64,000 nucleotides of DNA, from the NCBI RefSeq assembly GCF_023702125.1, contig NZ_CP098415.1:1178001-1242000 (forward strand). Direction: 5' to 3'. Made by a program: the position numbers and the translations under genes. The stretch's first letter is position 1. The number at the start of each line of letters is the position of its first letter. Origin of the DNA: Halorubrum hochsteinianum. Its GTDB lineage: Archaea > Halobacteriota > Halobacteria > Halobacteriales > Haloferacaceae. A model generated the notes under the pieces. It had not been told where the DNA came from. It made no database searches and saw only the letters and a list, made by a program, of their open reading frames with translations. Shown here piece by piece: positions 47,103 through 56,198 of the stretch.

Positions 47103-49489
47103 GCGGCGACGAGGAACTCGCGAAGGACCTCGGTCCGCTCGCGGCGCTCACGATCGGGATCGGGACGATGATCGGCGCGGGGATCTTCGTCCTCCCCGGC
47201 ACCGCGGTCGCCCGCGCCGGCCCCCTCGCCGCGTTCACGTTCGTCCTCGGCGGCGTGATCGCCCTGTTTACCGCCCTCTCCGCCTCCGAACTCGGGACGG
47301 CGATGCCGAAGTCGGGCGGCGCGTACTTCTACGTCAACCGCGCGCTCGGACCCATGTTCGGCTCGATCGCCGGCTGGGCGAACTGGCTCGGACTCGCGTT
47401 CGCCTCCGCGTTCTACATGTACGGCTTCGGCGAGTACGTCAACGCGCTCGTCGGGATCGGCCCGGTGGGGATCGGCTTCGTCACGCTGGAGGCCGCGCAG
47501 GTAATCGGGCTGGCCGGCGCGCTCCTCTTTATCGCGGTCAACTACTTCGGCGCGAAGGAGACCGGCGGCCTCCAGATCGTCATCGTGATGTCGCTGCTCG
47601 GAATTCTGGCCGTCTTCACCGTCGTCGGCCTGCTGAACGCCGACATGGAGTCGCTGCGTCCCCTCGCGCCACCGGGCACGACGAGCGAAATCCTCCCGGT
47701 GACCGGGATAATATTCGTCTCCTATCTGGGGTTCGTCCAGATCACCTCGGTCGCGGAGGAGATCAAGAACCCGGGGCGGAACCTCCCGCTCGCCGTCCTC
47801 GGCTCGGTCGTCATCGTCACGGTCGTGTACGCGCTGTTCCTGCTGGTGTTGCTCGCGGCGGTCCCGAACGAACTCGTCGCGAACAACGAGACCGCGGTCG
47901 TCGACGCTGCCGAACTCCTCTTCGGTAACTACGAGGTGTTCGGCTACTCGCTCGGCGCGGTCGGTGCCGCCATGCTCCTGATCGGCGGGCTGCTCGCGAC
48001 CGCCTCGTCGGCGAACGCCTCCATCCTCTCGTCGTCGCGGATCAACTTCGCGATGGGCCGCGAGAAGATCGTCACCCCGAAGCTCAACGAGATTCACGAG
48101 CGGTTCGGCACGCCGTACAAGTCGATCGCGCTCACCGGCGCGCTCATCCTCGTGTTCCTCGTCGCCGGGAGCGTCGAGTCGCTGTCGACGATGGGCTCGG
48201 TCCTCCACCTCGTCGTCTATGGCCTGCTCAACCTCGCGCTGATCGTGATGCGCGAGTCGGAGGTCGAGGGGTACGACCCCGACTTCGAGGTCCCCTTCTA
48301 CCCCGCCGTGCCGATAATCGGGACGCTGTCGTCGTTCGCGCTGATCGTCTACATCGAGCCGACGATCATTCTCCTCTCCGCAGGCCTCGTCGCCTTCGCC
48401 GTGCTCTGGTACCTGCTGTACGCCCGCGGCAAGGTGGAGTCGCGCGGCGTCCTCGGGACGTGGATCCTCGACCGGTCCGACGAACTGCCCGATCAGGCCG
48501 TCTCCGCGGCCACCTCGGTCCAACCGAGCGGCGGCGACTACCGCGTGATGGTGCCGCTCGCGAACCCCAAGACCGAGGAACACCTGATCACGCTCGCGTC
48601 CGCCATCGCCAAGCAGCGGAACGGGACGGTCGTCGCGGTCAACATCGCGAACGTGCCCGACCAGACCTCGCTTGAGGCCGCCCGCGACCGCGGGGCGCAC
48701 GAGGCGGCCCACGGCCTGTTGGACCAGGCCCGCGCGGACGCCGAGACGTTCGGCGTCGACGTGGAGACCCACGTCGTCCTGTCGCACCGCGTGTTCGAGG
48801 AGGTGTTCGACGCCGCGCGCACCTACGGTGCCGACATGACCGTGATGGGCTGGGGCGAGGACTCCCACGGGGCCCCGGGGCGCGCCGAGTCCGCCATCGA
48901 CGAACTGGCGTACTCGCTGCCCTCCGACTTCCTCGTGTTCCGCGACCGCGGGTTCGACCCCTCGCGCATCCTCGTGCCGACGGCCGGCGGTCCGGCCTCG
49001 GACCTCTCCGGCGCGGTGGCGAAGATGCTCCAGGCCGAGTTCGACGGCGAGGTCACGCTGCTCCACGTTACCGAGCCGGGTGAGGAGGAGGCGGGCCGCG
49101 CGTTCCTCTCCGAGTGGGCCGACGCGCACGACCTCTCGGACGCGGCGCTGCGGATCGAGAGCGGCGACGTCGAGACCAGCATCGAGCGGGCCGCCCGCGA
49201 CGCCACGATGCTGATCGTCGGCGCGACCCAGAAGGGGCTGCTCTCGCGGCTGGTCCGCGGGTCGCTCGTGCTGGACGTGCTCAACGAGGTGAACTGCTCC
49301 GTGCTGCTCGCCGAACCGCGGAGCGAGCGCGGGCTCCGCGCCCGCCTGTTCGGCAGCGGCTCGCAGTCGAACGACGTGACGGACGCGACCGCGACGCCGG
49401 CGGACACCGGCGTCGAGACGGAGCCGTCGACGCCGGAGATCGACGAGGAGTCGGGCGAGAAGTCGGGAGAAGAGTCGAGCGCGGACTGA
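47099..49489 (+). CDS. APC-superfamily amino acid permease fused to two Usp domains
   Basis: This encodes 796 residues starting with GTG. Residues 1-440 form about 12 transmembrane helices of an amino acid-polyamine-organocation permease; the signature [20 protein letters not shown] is in helix 1 and SEMP-like [15 protein letters not shown] in helix 3. The C-terminal 350 residues contain two universal-stress-protein domains, seen in [20 protein letters not shown] and [20 protein letters not shown] and in [19 protein letters not shown]. The Usp nucleotide-binding loop GxxxxG is only approximated. Such fusions occur in haloarchaea and may regulate transport through nucleotide binding. The last 45 residues are acidic and disordered. 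Confidence 0.9.
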   Translation: MSGDEELAKDLGPLAALTIGIGTMIGAGIFVLPGTAVARAGPLAAFTFVLGGVIALFTALSASELGTAMPKSGGAYFYVNRALGPMFGSIAGWANWLGLAFASAFYMYGFGEYVNALVGIGPVGIGFVTLEAAQVIGLAGALLFIAVNYFGAKETGGLQIVIVMSLLGILAVFTVVGLLNADMESLRPLAPPGTTSEILPVTGIIFVSYLGFVQITSVAEEIKNPGRNLPLAVLGSVVIVTVVYALFLLVLLAAVPNELVANNETAVVDAAELLFGNYEVFGYSLGAVGAAMLLIGGLLATASSANASILSSSRINFAMGREKIVTPKLNEIHERFGTPYKSIALTGALILVFLVAGSVESLSTMGSVLHLVVYGLLNLALIVMRESEVEGYDPDFEVPFYPAVPIIGTLSSFALIVYIEPTIILLSAGLVAFAVLWYLLYARGKVESRGVLGTWILDRSDELPDQAVSAATSVQPSGGDYRVMVPLANPKTEEHLITLASAIAKQRNGTVVAVNIANVPDQTSLEAARDRGAHEAAHGLLDQARADAETFGVDVETHVVLSHRVFEEVFDAARTYGADMTVMGWGEDSHGAPGRAESAIDELAYSLPSDFLVFRDRGFDPSRILVPTAGGPASDLSGAVAKMLQAEFDGEVTLLHVTEPGEEEAGRAFLSEWADAHDLSDAALRIESGDVETSIERAARDATMLIVGATQKGLLSRLVRGSLVLDVLNEVNCSVLLAEPRSERGLRARLFGSGSQSNDVTDATATPADTGVETEPSTPEIDEESGEKSGEESSAD

Positions 49490-49544
49490 CGCCGCGGGCT
49501 TCTTTTCTGACGGCTGCGGGAACGACTCGGAGGACTGCTTCGCG

Positions 49545-49802
49545 TCAGCGCCAGTGCCAGAAGTGGTTGCCGTCCTCCTCGACCGGCTCGGTGCGCTCGC
49601 GGAGGTCGGCCACGTCCTCGGCGGTCGGCTCGTGGTCGTCGGGCAGTCTCTCCATACAGTCGAAACAGAGGAAGAACTCCGAGCCGTCGGTGAGTTCGAG
49701 GGTCAGTCCCTGCGTCGACTCGAACGCGAAGTTCCACAGGTCGCCGATCCCGCCGGCGATCCGCACGGACCGCTCGCAGACGTCGCACGACTCGGAGGCC
49801 AT
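49545..49802 (-). CDS. Small zinc-finger protein, haloarchaeal
   Basis: This encodes 85 residues with CDVCERSVRI at residue 6, a strand region (LTLELTDGSEFFLC) and CFDCMERLPDD near residue 46, forming a likely CxxC-CxxC zinc site. The C-terminus ends in an aromatic motif (NHFWHWR). It is convergent with the permease gene. No function can be assigned. The following interval to 50358 holds only element copy 4. Confidence 0.72.
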   Translation of the reverse strand: MASESCDVCERSVRIAGGIGDLWNFAFESTQGLTLELTDGSEFFLCFDCMERLPDDHEPTAEDVADLRERTEPVEEDGNHFWHWR

Positions 49803-49899
49803 ACGTTTCGTTCGGACTGCTGGGGGTAAGGGGTGTCGCCTGCGACGGCGACGGTGGGGTGGTGACCGGGTGTGTCGTTGATGGATCGCTAACCGACGC

Positions 49900-50352
49900 G
49901 GAGACCGTCGAAGCCCCAGTCGCTCGGCGATACGCAGTTGCTTCCGTTACGACCGAGACCGCCGAAGCCCCAGCCGCTCGGCGATACGTAGCCGATTATA
50001 AATGAGAGATCGACACGGAGACCGCCGAAGCCCCAGTCGCTCGGCGATACGTAGCCGATTATAAATGAGAGATCGACACGGAGACCGCCGAAGCCCCAGT
50101 CGGGGGCGCGCCGGACGCTCGCTGCGGTCCTCGTCACTCGCTACGCTCGTTCCTGTGGTCCTTACGTCGCCTCCGGCGCGCCCCCGACTGCCCCTTCGAG
50201 TCCCACCCCGAACCGCCTCCGCACAGCACCTCACGCCTCCCCAGCCTCGTCGGCCGCGTCTGTCGGGCTCCCTTCGGTCGCCCTCGTCACGGCCGACTCC
50301 CTCGCGCGTGCGACTCGCGCCCTCTCGGGCGCTCGTCGGCACGCGCCACCGC
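49900..50352 (+). repeat. Dispersed three-hairpin element, copy 4, with four tandem heads
   Basis: GAAGCCCCAG heads occur at 49910, 49964, 50027 and 50090 (spacings 54, 63 and 63 bp). Two units carry TTATAA 29 nt upstream of the next CCGAAG (for example 49996 to 50025). The last head opens the full element: stem A arms CAGTCGGGGGCGCGCCGGA and TCCGGCGCGCCCCCGACTG (19 bp, perfect), linker GCCCCTTCGAGTCCCACCC, stem B GTCGGCCG with CGGCCGAC, and stem C GCGCGTGCGAC with GTCGGCACGCGC (inner GCGCCC-TCTC-GGGCGC). Since 63 bp is 21 codons, a false repetitive frame runs through it. Confidence 0.92.
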
Positions 50353-50358
50353 AACTGG

Positions 50359-51513
50359 TTACTGTGGTTCCACGTCGATCACGTGCGCGTCGTCGGGGTC
50401 GAACGCGACGGTGACCGCGCCGTCGAGGGGGTCGACCGTCCGAACGAGCAGTTCGCGGTCCCCCCAGTCGAGGGTGACTCTGGTCGTCTCCCCGAGGAAC
50501 TCCGCGCTGGCGACGGTCGCGCGCAGCGCGTTTTCGGTGCGGTTGCCCCTCCTCACCGCGTCGCCGTCGCCCGCGACCCGGAGGTGTTCCGGCCGGACGC
50601 AGAAGGCGACGCGGTCGCCGGCCTCGGGGATGGCGTCGGGGCCGTTTGCGACCCCGACGCGGAGGGTCTCGTCCGCGTCGTCGACGGCGACCGCGACCTC
50701 GCCGTCGGCGGGGGCGTCGCGGACTCGTCCCGAGAAGACGTTGTTGTCGCCGACGAACTCGGCGACGAACCGGGTGGCGGGCCGGCGGTAGACGGTCCGC
50801 GGCGGGGCCACCTGTTCGTGCGCCCCGTCGTTCATCACGGCGACGCGGTCGGAGACGGCCAGCGCCTCCTCCTGATCGTGGGTGACGTATATCGTCGTAA
50901 TCGACAGCTCCGACTGGATCCGTTTCACCTGCGCGCGGAGTCGCTCGCGCAGGCGGGCGTCGAGCGCGCTCATCGGCTCGTCCAGGAGGAGCACGTCGGG
51001 GCCGGGCGCGAGCGCCCGCGCCATCGCGACCCGCTGCTGTTGGCCGCCCGAGAGGCTCTCCGGGTCGCGGTCGGCGGCGTCGGGCAGGTCGACGAGTTCG
51101 AGCAGGTCGGCGACGCGCTCGTCGCGCGTGACGCCTTCGGGCGGCTCGGCGAAGTTGAGCCCGTACGCGACGTTCTCGCCGACGGTCATGTGCGGGAACA
51201 GCGCGTAGCTCTGGAAGACGACGCCCACGTCGCGGCGCTCCGGCGGGACACCCGCGACCGACTCGCCGGCGAAGCGGACCGCCCCCACCGTCGGCTCCTC
51301 GAACCCCGCGATCAGGCGGAGCGTCGTCGTCTTCCCGCAGCCCGAGGGGCCGACGAGCGTGAAGAACTCCCCCTCGCGCACCCGCAGGCTCACGTCGTCG
51401 ACGGCGGTCGCGTCGCCGTAGCGTTTGCTCACGCCGTCGAGTTCGACGGCGACGGGGGCGTCCGGGTGGGGAGCGTCGGGCGAGTCGCTCCGGTCAGAGC
51501 CCACGGTGGTCAC
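50359..51513 (-). CDS. ABC transporter ATP-binding protein (thiamine/iron/spermidine type)
   Basis: This 384-residue ATPase starts at GTG 51513. Walker A is GPSGCGKTTTLRL, the Q-loop is VVFQSYALFPHMTV, the signature is LSGGQQQRVAMARAL, Walker B is VLLLDEPMSALD and the switch His is in YVTHDQEEALAV. A TOBE domain (C-terminal 110 residues, EHLRVAGDGDAVRRGN) binds the substrate or regulates. Together with the fused permease and lipoprotein it forms an importer. The start overlaps the end of the permease gene by 20 bases, so the three genes form a single operon. Confidence 0.9.
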   Translation of the reverse strand: MTTVGSDRSDSPDAPHPDAPVAVELDGVSKRYGDATAVDDVSLRVREGEFFTLVGPSGCGKTTTLRLIAGFEEPTVGAVRFAGESVAGVPPERRDVGVVFQSYALFPHMTVGENVAYGLNFAEPPEGVTRDERVADLLELVDLPDAADRDPESLSGGQQQRVAMARALAPGPDVLLLDEPMSALDARLRERLRAQVKRIQSELSITTIYVTHDQEEALAVSDRVAVMNDGAHEQVAPPRTVYRRPATRFVAEFVGDNNVFSGRVRDAPADGEVAVAVDDADETLRVGVANGPDAIPEAGDRVAFCVRPEHLRVAGDGDAVRRGNRTENALRATVASAEFLGETTRVTLDWGDRELLVRTVDPLDGAVTVAFDPDDAHVIDVEPQ

Positions 51514-53320
51514 CCCCGAGCCGCTCGATGACGACGAAGCTGAGTCCGGTGACGACCAGCAGGACGACGCCCATGGCGGTCGCCGGTCCGAGCCGCCGCC
51601 CGATGAACCGTTCGATCGCGACGGGCATCGTGTACGCGTCGGCCCCGGTCGCCAGCACCACGGTCGAGGTGAACTCACCGATCGAGATGGCGAACGCGAA
51701 CGCCGCGCCCGCGACGACCGCGGGCCAGACGAGGGGGAGTTCCACGTCGCGGATCACCCGCGCCCGCGACGCGCCGAGCGCCCGCGCCGACTCGACGAGC
51801 GAGCGGTCCAGCCCCGAGAGCCCGGGCGAGACGGTGCGCACGACGAACGGGTAGCCCGCGACCGCGTGCGCGACGACGATGGCGACCGCGCCGCCGGCCG
51901 CGATCCGCCAGCCCGCGATCTCGACCCCGAAGACCAACCCCCGGAGCAGCCCGAGGCCGACGATTATCCCGGACACCGCGAGGGGGGCCATCGCGGCCGC
52001 GTCGACGAGCGTCCGCCCCCGATACCGCCGCGTGGTCAACACCGCGACGACGACGCCCATCGGGAGCGCGAGCAGGGTCGCCGCCCCCGCGAACGCCAGC
52101 GAGTTCCGGATCGCGGGCCACGGCCGCACCTGAAACGCCGCCCCCGTCTGCTGCCGCTCGACCAGGAATCGGTAGTGGTCGAGCGTGAGCGCGCCGTCGC
52201 CGCCCGTGACGGAGGCGAGGATCATCGACGCGATCGGCGCGAGGAAGACGACCCCGGCCACGACAGCGTAGGCGGCCAGCCCCGCCCGCGGCAGCAGGTC
52301 TCGGGCGGAGCGCGACGGCGGGACGAGCGACCGGCGCGGCAGCGGCCGCGCCCCGCGCGTGCTGGTCGCGTTCCGGGCCTCGTAGCGGAGGTACGCGAGC
52401 AGGACCGCGAGCGAGACGGCGAGTTCGACGATCGCCAGCGCGGCGGCCTCGGCGTAGTTCAGGTCGCGCACCAGCCGGTAGACGAACACCTCCACCGTCG
52501 CCAGTTCGAACCCGCCGAGCGCCAAGACGATTGGGAACGTCCCGAACGTGAACACGAACGTGAGCGCCGCGCCCGTCAACACGGCCGGGTACACCTGCGG
52601 CGCAACCACGTCGACGAACGCCCGCACCGGACCGGCACCGAGGCTCCGCGCGGTCTCGACCGCGCTCGCGTCGACCGACTCCCACGCCGCGGTCGTCACG
52701 CGCGCGACGAGCGGCGCGTTGTAGAACGCGTGGGCGATCACCACGGCTTCGAGGGTGAACATGAGGTCGACCGGCGGCAGCCCGAGCGCGCTCAGCGCGG
52801 CGTTCAGGGTGCCGTTCTGCCCGAACGTGGCCACGAACCCCACCCCGACCATTATCGACGGCAGGACGAACGGGACGATGGTCAGCGAGCGCAGCGTCTT
52901 CCGGCCCGGGAACTCGAAGCGCGCGAGCAGGTAGGCGGCGGGGAGCCCGAGGGCGACGCTCGCGACCGTCGAGAGCACCGCCTGATACGCGGTGAACCCG
53001 ACGATCCCCAGCCGGCGGTCCGGCGAGAGCAGCGCCCGCGCGACGACTCCCGGCGGCTCGCCGGACAGCAGGCGCGCGAGTTCGCCGAAGTAGAAGGGGT
53101 CGGTGAGCACGTCGGCGAAGACGCCGAGGGTGAACGCGCCGTCGACGACGACGGCCTCGACGAGGACGGTCGCGGTCGGGTAGTAGAAGGCGACGACGAG
53201 CGTGAGGCTGGTGAGGACCGCGAGCGCGGTCAGCGCGCGCGCCTCGGTCCAGGCGCGGAGCCGCGCCACGCGGCCGCCGTGGTCGTCGGCGTCCCGGGCG
53301 TCGTCGCCGTGGTCGCTCAC
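51494..53320 (-). CDS. ABC transporter permease with two fused permease domains (ThiP/FbpB-like)
   Basis: The 608-residue protein contains about 12 transmembrane helices made of two binding-protein-dependent permease domains. Each has an EAA-like loop: the first around VDASAVETARSLGAGPVRAF and the second around VESARALGASRARVIRDVEL. Fused two-domain permeases are known for ThiP (thiamine) and FbpB/SfuB (iron). The neighbouring binding protein resembles the thiamine-binding TbpA type. The gene lies between the lipoprotein and the ATPase genes. Confidence 0.9.
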   Translation of the reverse strand: MSDHGDDARDADDHGGRVARLRAWTEARALTALAVLTSLTLVVAFYYPTATVLVEAVVVDGAFTLGVFADVLTDPFYFGELARLLSGEPPGVVARALLSPDRRLGIVGFTAYQAVLSTVASVALGLPAAYLLARFEFPGRKTLRSLTIVPFVLPSIMVGVGFVATFGQNGTLNAALSALGLPPVDLMFTLEAVVIAHAFYNAPLVARVTTAAWESVDASAVETARSLGAGPVRAFVDVVAPQVYPAVLTGAALTFVFTFGTFPIVLALGGFELATVEVFVYRLVRDLNYAEAAALAIVELAVSLAVLLAYLRYEARNATSTRGARPLPRRSLVPPSRSARDLLPRAGLAAYAVVAGVVFLAPIASMILASVTGGDGALTLDHYRFLVERQQTGAAFQVRPWPAIRNSLAFAGAATLLALPMGVVVAVLTTRRYRGRTLVDAAAMAPLAVSGIIVGLGLLRGLVFGVEIAGWRIAAGGAVAIVVAHAVAGYPFVVRTVSPGLSGLDRSLVESARALGASRARVIRDVELPLVWPAVVAGAAFAFAISIGEFTSTVVLATGADAYTMPVAIERFIGRRLGPATAMGVVLLVVTGLSFVVIERLGGDHRGL

Positions 53321-53347
53321 GCGCTCGGGCCCTCGTCGCCCACGCGT

Positions 53348-54571
53348 TTAGTTACCGGCGAACTGCCGCTCCCAGGCCTCGACCCACGCGTCGACCGAGC
53401 CCTGAAGCTCGTCGTAGGAGAACGTCACCGGGTCGGCCGGCTCCTGTGCCAGCTCCGCGTAGTCGCTCGGCAGCTCGGCGGTTCCGGTCGCCGGGAACGC
53501 GACGTTGCGCTGGGCGATCTCGCCTTGAACGTCGGGCTCCAGCACGAACGACATGAACTCCCGCGCCAGCTCCGGCTCGTCGGCGTCGGCGAAGACGGCC
53601 ATCCCCTCCGGGTTCGCGTACGCCTGATCGTTCAGGAACCGGATCTGGTGTTCTTCGAGGTTCTCGCCCTCCATGTCGGCGAACACCTGATCGGTGGAGT
53701 AGGAGACGACGATCGGCGCTTCCCCCTCGCTCCAGGCCGTGTACGCGTCGTCCCAGCTCCCCAGCACGCGCACGTCGTTCGCCTGGAGGTCCGCCCAGTA
53801 GTCGAGGTAGTCGTAGTCGGCGTCGCCGTCCTCGCCCGAAACGGCCTCCCCGTCGCCGTCGCTCGCGACCCCGCCGTCGCCGAACCGGTTGATCGTGTGG
53901 AGGAGGAACGCGCGACCGGTCGCGGAGCCGCCGGGGTTCTGCGCGATGAGCGCGCCCGCGTGCTCCTCGTCGAGCAGCCCGTCGAACGTCTCCGGGGCCT
54001 CCGTCGCCGTCCCGTCGTACACGAGGCTCACGTAGCCGGTGTCGAACGGGACCGCCCGGTCGAACGGGTCGAACAGCAGCCCCTCCCGCACGTCGTCGAA
54101 CCCGTCGACCGAGCCCCGCTCCGCGAAGAGGTCCCCGTCGAGCTCCTCGTCGACGCGCACGAGGTCCTCCGTGGTGAGGCCGACGTAGAGGTCGGCGTCG
54201 ACGCCGGCTCCCGAGGCCGCGCGCTCGACGTAGTAGTTCACCTCGTTGTCGGGCGTCGCCCACTCCAGCTCGGCGTCGAAGCGGCTCTCGAACTCCTCTT
54301 TGAGCCACTCGCCGGGACTCACCGAGGGCGCGTCGATGAAGTTGGCGTAGGTGGCGACGGTCAGCGTCGGCGTCTCGCCGTCTCCCTCCCCGTCGGAGCC
54401 GTCCGAGCCGTCGCCGCCGCTCTCGTCGCCGCCCTCGTCCCCGTCGCCGGTGCGCTCGGCGCTACAGCCGGCGAGGGCGACGGCCCCCGCCGCCCCGGCC
54501 GCCGTCAGGAACCGTCGTCGGGTGTGTGGCCGGACGGGTCGCCGCCGCGTCTCGCTCTCGTCGGTGGTCAT
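53348..54571 (-). CDS. Lipoprotein substrate-binding protein, thiamine/iron ABC importer
   Basis: This encodes 407 residues. The N-terminus has a twin-arginine signal (RRRFLTAAGAAGAVALAGC) that ends in a lipobox, followed by an acidic Gly/Ser linker of about 40 residues. The mature domain resembles family 1 solute-binding proteins of the TbpA/ThiB group: LTVATYANFIDAPSVSPGEW at the start, VNYYVERAASGAGVDADLYV, DTGYVSLVYD and AYTAWSEGEAPIVVSYSTDQ. In haloarchaea it would be Tat-exported and lipid-anchored on the outer face. The ligand is probably thiamine or a related compound, but it is not proven. Confidence 0.87.
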   Translation of the reverse strand: MTTDESETRRRPVRPHTRRRFLTAAGAAGAVALAGCSAERTGDGDEGGDESGGDGSDGSDGEGDGETPTLTVATYANFIDAPSVSPGEWLKEEFESRFDAELEWATPDNEVNYYVERAASGAGVDADLYVGLTTEDLVRVDEELDGDLFAERGSVDGFDDVREGLLFDPFDRAVPFDTGYVSLVYDGTATEAPETFDGLLDEEHAGALIAQNPGGSATGRAFLLHTINRFGDGGVASDGDGEAVSGEDGDADYDYLDYWADLQANDVRVLGSWDDAYTAWSEGEAPIVVSYSTDQVFADMEGENLEEHQIRFLNDQAYANPEGMAVFADADEPELAREFMSFVLEPDVQGEIAQRNVAFPATGTAELPSDYAELAQEPADPVTFSYDELQGSVDAWVEAWERQFAGN

Positions 54572-54660
54572 CACTCGGTTGTTGTACTCGGTGGTTACAA
54601 AAGGGATCCGTGTCGGTCGCGGCGTCGTCCGCCGGCGACCCGCGGATTCCGACGCGACCG

Positions 54661-54712
54661 CCCCTCCCCGCGCCTCCCCGCGCTTCCCCGCGCTTCCCCG
54701 CGCCTCCCCGCG
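54661..54712. repeat. 10-bp tandem repeat
   Basis: The unit CGC(C/T)TCCCCG is repeated about five times with a single C/T alternation. It lies in the promoter-side gap between two divergent lipoprotein genes and has a 10-bp (helical) period. Confidence 0.85.
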
Positions 54713-54756
54713 CCGCCCGGCGACATGCATTTACCCCCGGGTGACCTGTTCGACCC

Positions 54757-55575
54757 ATGGAACCACGCCCCGCGGATCGGTCGACGACGACAACGCGGCG
54801 ACGGCTGCTGGCCGGTGCCGGGAGCCTCGGGCTGCTCGGACTGGCGGGCTGTCTCGGCGCGCGGGAGGGGCCGGTGCCGGAGCCGACGGTGACCAGCGAC
54901 AGAATCGAGGACTGGCGGCAGATCGACAAGTCGCGGAGCACGGTGTTCGAGCAGTCGTACGGGCCGGTGACGGTTCAGGCGCGCGAGCGGACGCTGATAT
55001 ACGAGTACGTCGACGTCGCCGAGGCGCTCGCGGCGACGTTCGACGCGTCGGGGTCGCCCGTCGTCTTCTTCGCCACCCGGATCGACCTCCGGCCGGCAAT
55101 CGACCAGTTGCCCGCGGGCGTCGGCCGCGACCGGCTGATGGAAGAGGTGGAGGGCGCGGCGGTCGACGCGTTCCGCGCGCAGCTCCGCGACAGCGGGATC
55201 GAGAACGTCGAGGTCGCAGACGAGGGGACGACGACGGTCCGGAGCGGGCACACCGCGACGGCGTGGCGGCTCGCGGGCGAGTTCGCGCTCGACGGGGAGT
55301 TCCCGCTGCCGGACGGTTCGACCGAGTCGGTCAGCGAGACCGTCGAGATGGAGTCGCGGCTCGGCGTCTGGCACGACGGGACCGACGTGATCGTCGCGGG
55401 CGGCGCGTACCCGACCGACCCGCTCATCGAGGTGATCGGCGAGGCGCTCCCGAACCTCGTGGACGCCGAGACGGTCGTGACGGAACTCGCCGACGCGGAG
55501 ACAGCCGAGGCGCTCGCGACCGACCCCGCGGCTTTCGACGAGGACGTCTCGCAACTGCTCATCTCCGTGGAGTGA
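54757..55575 (+). CDS. Tat-exported lipoprotein, probably DUF6517 family
   Basis: This encodes 272 residues. The N-terminus has a twin arginine (TTRRRLLAGAGSLGLLGLAG) followed by the lipobox cysteine (LAGC). The mature domain is a beta-rich module with the segments YGPVTVQARERTLIYEYVDV, SPVVFFATRIDLRP and RSGHTATAWRLAGEFALDGE. It resembles the haloarchaeal DUF6517 lipoproteins; the function is unknown. The ATG is about 26 nt downstream of a TTTAC box. The gene is divergent from the ABC binding-protein gene, and surface localisation is likely for both. Confidence 0.78.
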   Translation: MEPRPADRSTTTTRRRLLAGAGSLGLLGLAGCLGAREGPVPEPTVTSDRIEDWRQIDKSRSTVFEQSYGPVTVQARERTLIYEYVDVAEALAATFDASGSPVVFFATRIDLRPAIDQLPAGVGRDRLMEEVEGAAVDAFRAQLRDSGIENVEVADEGTTTVRSGHTATAWRLAGEFALDGEFPLPDGSTESVSETVEMESRLGVWHDGTDVIVAGGAYPTDPLIEVIGEALPNLVDAETVVTELADAETAEALATDPAAFDEDVSQLLISVE

Positions 55576-55631
55576 GTGGGTCGAGACCCGGAATATCCGA
55601 CTCCATTGAAACGCGATTGTTTATAAATAGG

Positions 55632-56022
55632 TGCGGTGGCGCGTGCCGACGAGCGGCCGATAGGCCGCGAGTCGCACGCGCGAGGGAGTCGCTGGCGGTC
55701 GAGCGAAGCGAAGACCGCCAGCGACGAGGCTGGGGAGGCGTGAGGTGCTGTGCGGAGCGGTGCGGGGGCGGGATTCGAAGGGGCAGTCGCGAGGGCGAAG
55801 CACGACGAAGTAAGCACCGCAGGGAGCGAACAAAGTGAGCGACTGAGGAGCGCAGCGAGTCGCGCGAGTCCTCGCGACTGGGGCTTCGGCGGTATCCGTG
55901 TCGATCGGTTAGTTATAACCGACTACGTACAGCCGAGCGACTGGGGCTTCGGCGGTATCCGTGTCGATCGGTTAGTTATAACCGACTACGCACAGCCGAG
56001 CGACCGGGGCTTCGGCGGCGTT
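55632..56022 (-). repeat. Dispersed three-hairpin element, copy 5, with three tandem heads
   Basis: On the minus strand the head CCGAAG starts at 55889, 55952 and 56015 (63-bp period), and TTATAA lies 29 nt upstream of the first two (for example 55913-55918). Stem A has arms CAGTCGCGAGG and CCTCGCGACTG. Stem B is GTCGCTGGCGGTC with GACCGCCAGCGAC, 13 bp, and stem C is GCGCGTGCGAC with GTCGGCACGCGC (inner GCGGCC-TATC-GGCCGC). A degenerate fourth head lies near 56055-56080. It fills the gap before hisA, and any frames inside are artefacts. Confidence 0.92.
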
Positions 56023-56198
56023 CGCGGCGGCAGCAACGACGTAGTGCCGAGCAACCGGGAATGTAGAGGCGTTCGCCGGCGATCCAGCCGCAGCCATTCA
56101 TAAGCAAACGACTGCGTCCCCGGAGGAGTTCACCGCCGAACTCGCTCGTTTCGCCCCGAACCGACCGGTTTAATCGCCGTCGTCGGCTCCTATCGCGT

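Noticed and set aside
49900-50100. A possible CRISPR array
   Set aside because: Units are 54-63 bp with almost no unique spacer, are few, and no cas genes are present. The repeats hold promoter-like sequence and form part of the dispersed element.
49889-50137. A frame with 21-residue repeats (DWGFGGLRVDLSFIIGYVSP)
   Set aside because: The 63-bp DNA repeat is a multiple of three, so the frame stays open by arithmetic. A comparable frame at copy 5 differs in the same places as the DNA, which favours repeat DNA rather than protein selection.
50190-50215. A tRNA T-loop-like sequence (TTCGAGTCC) in each element
   Set aside because: The flanking bases (CCCC and CCCG) do not pair, so there is no T-stem, and no acceptor or anticodon arm is found.
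49947-50354. A 135-codon minus-strand frame beginning MRWRVPTSAREGASRTREGV
   Set aside because: It is a translation of element copy 4. Similar frames (for example 36792-37073) arise from other copies, and proteins of this type are likely annotation artefacts.
51425-54892. A plus-strand open frame of 1155 codons
   Set aside because: It is antisense to the ABC permease and binding-protein genes. Its composition is Arg/Gln/His-rich, unlike haloarchaeal proteins, and it contains no domain. High GC content keeps antisense frames open.
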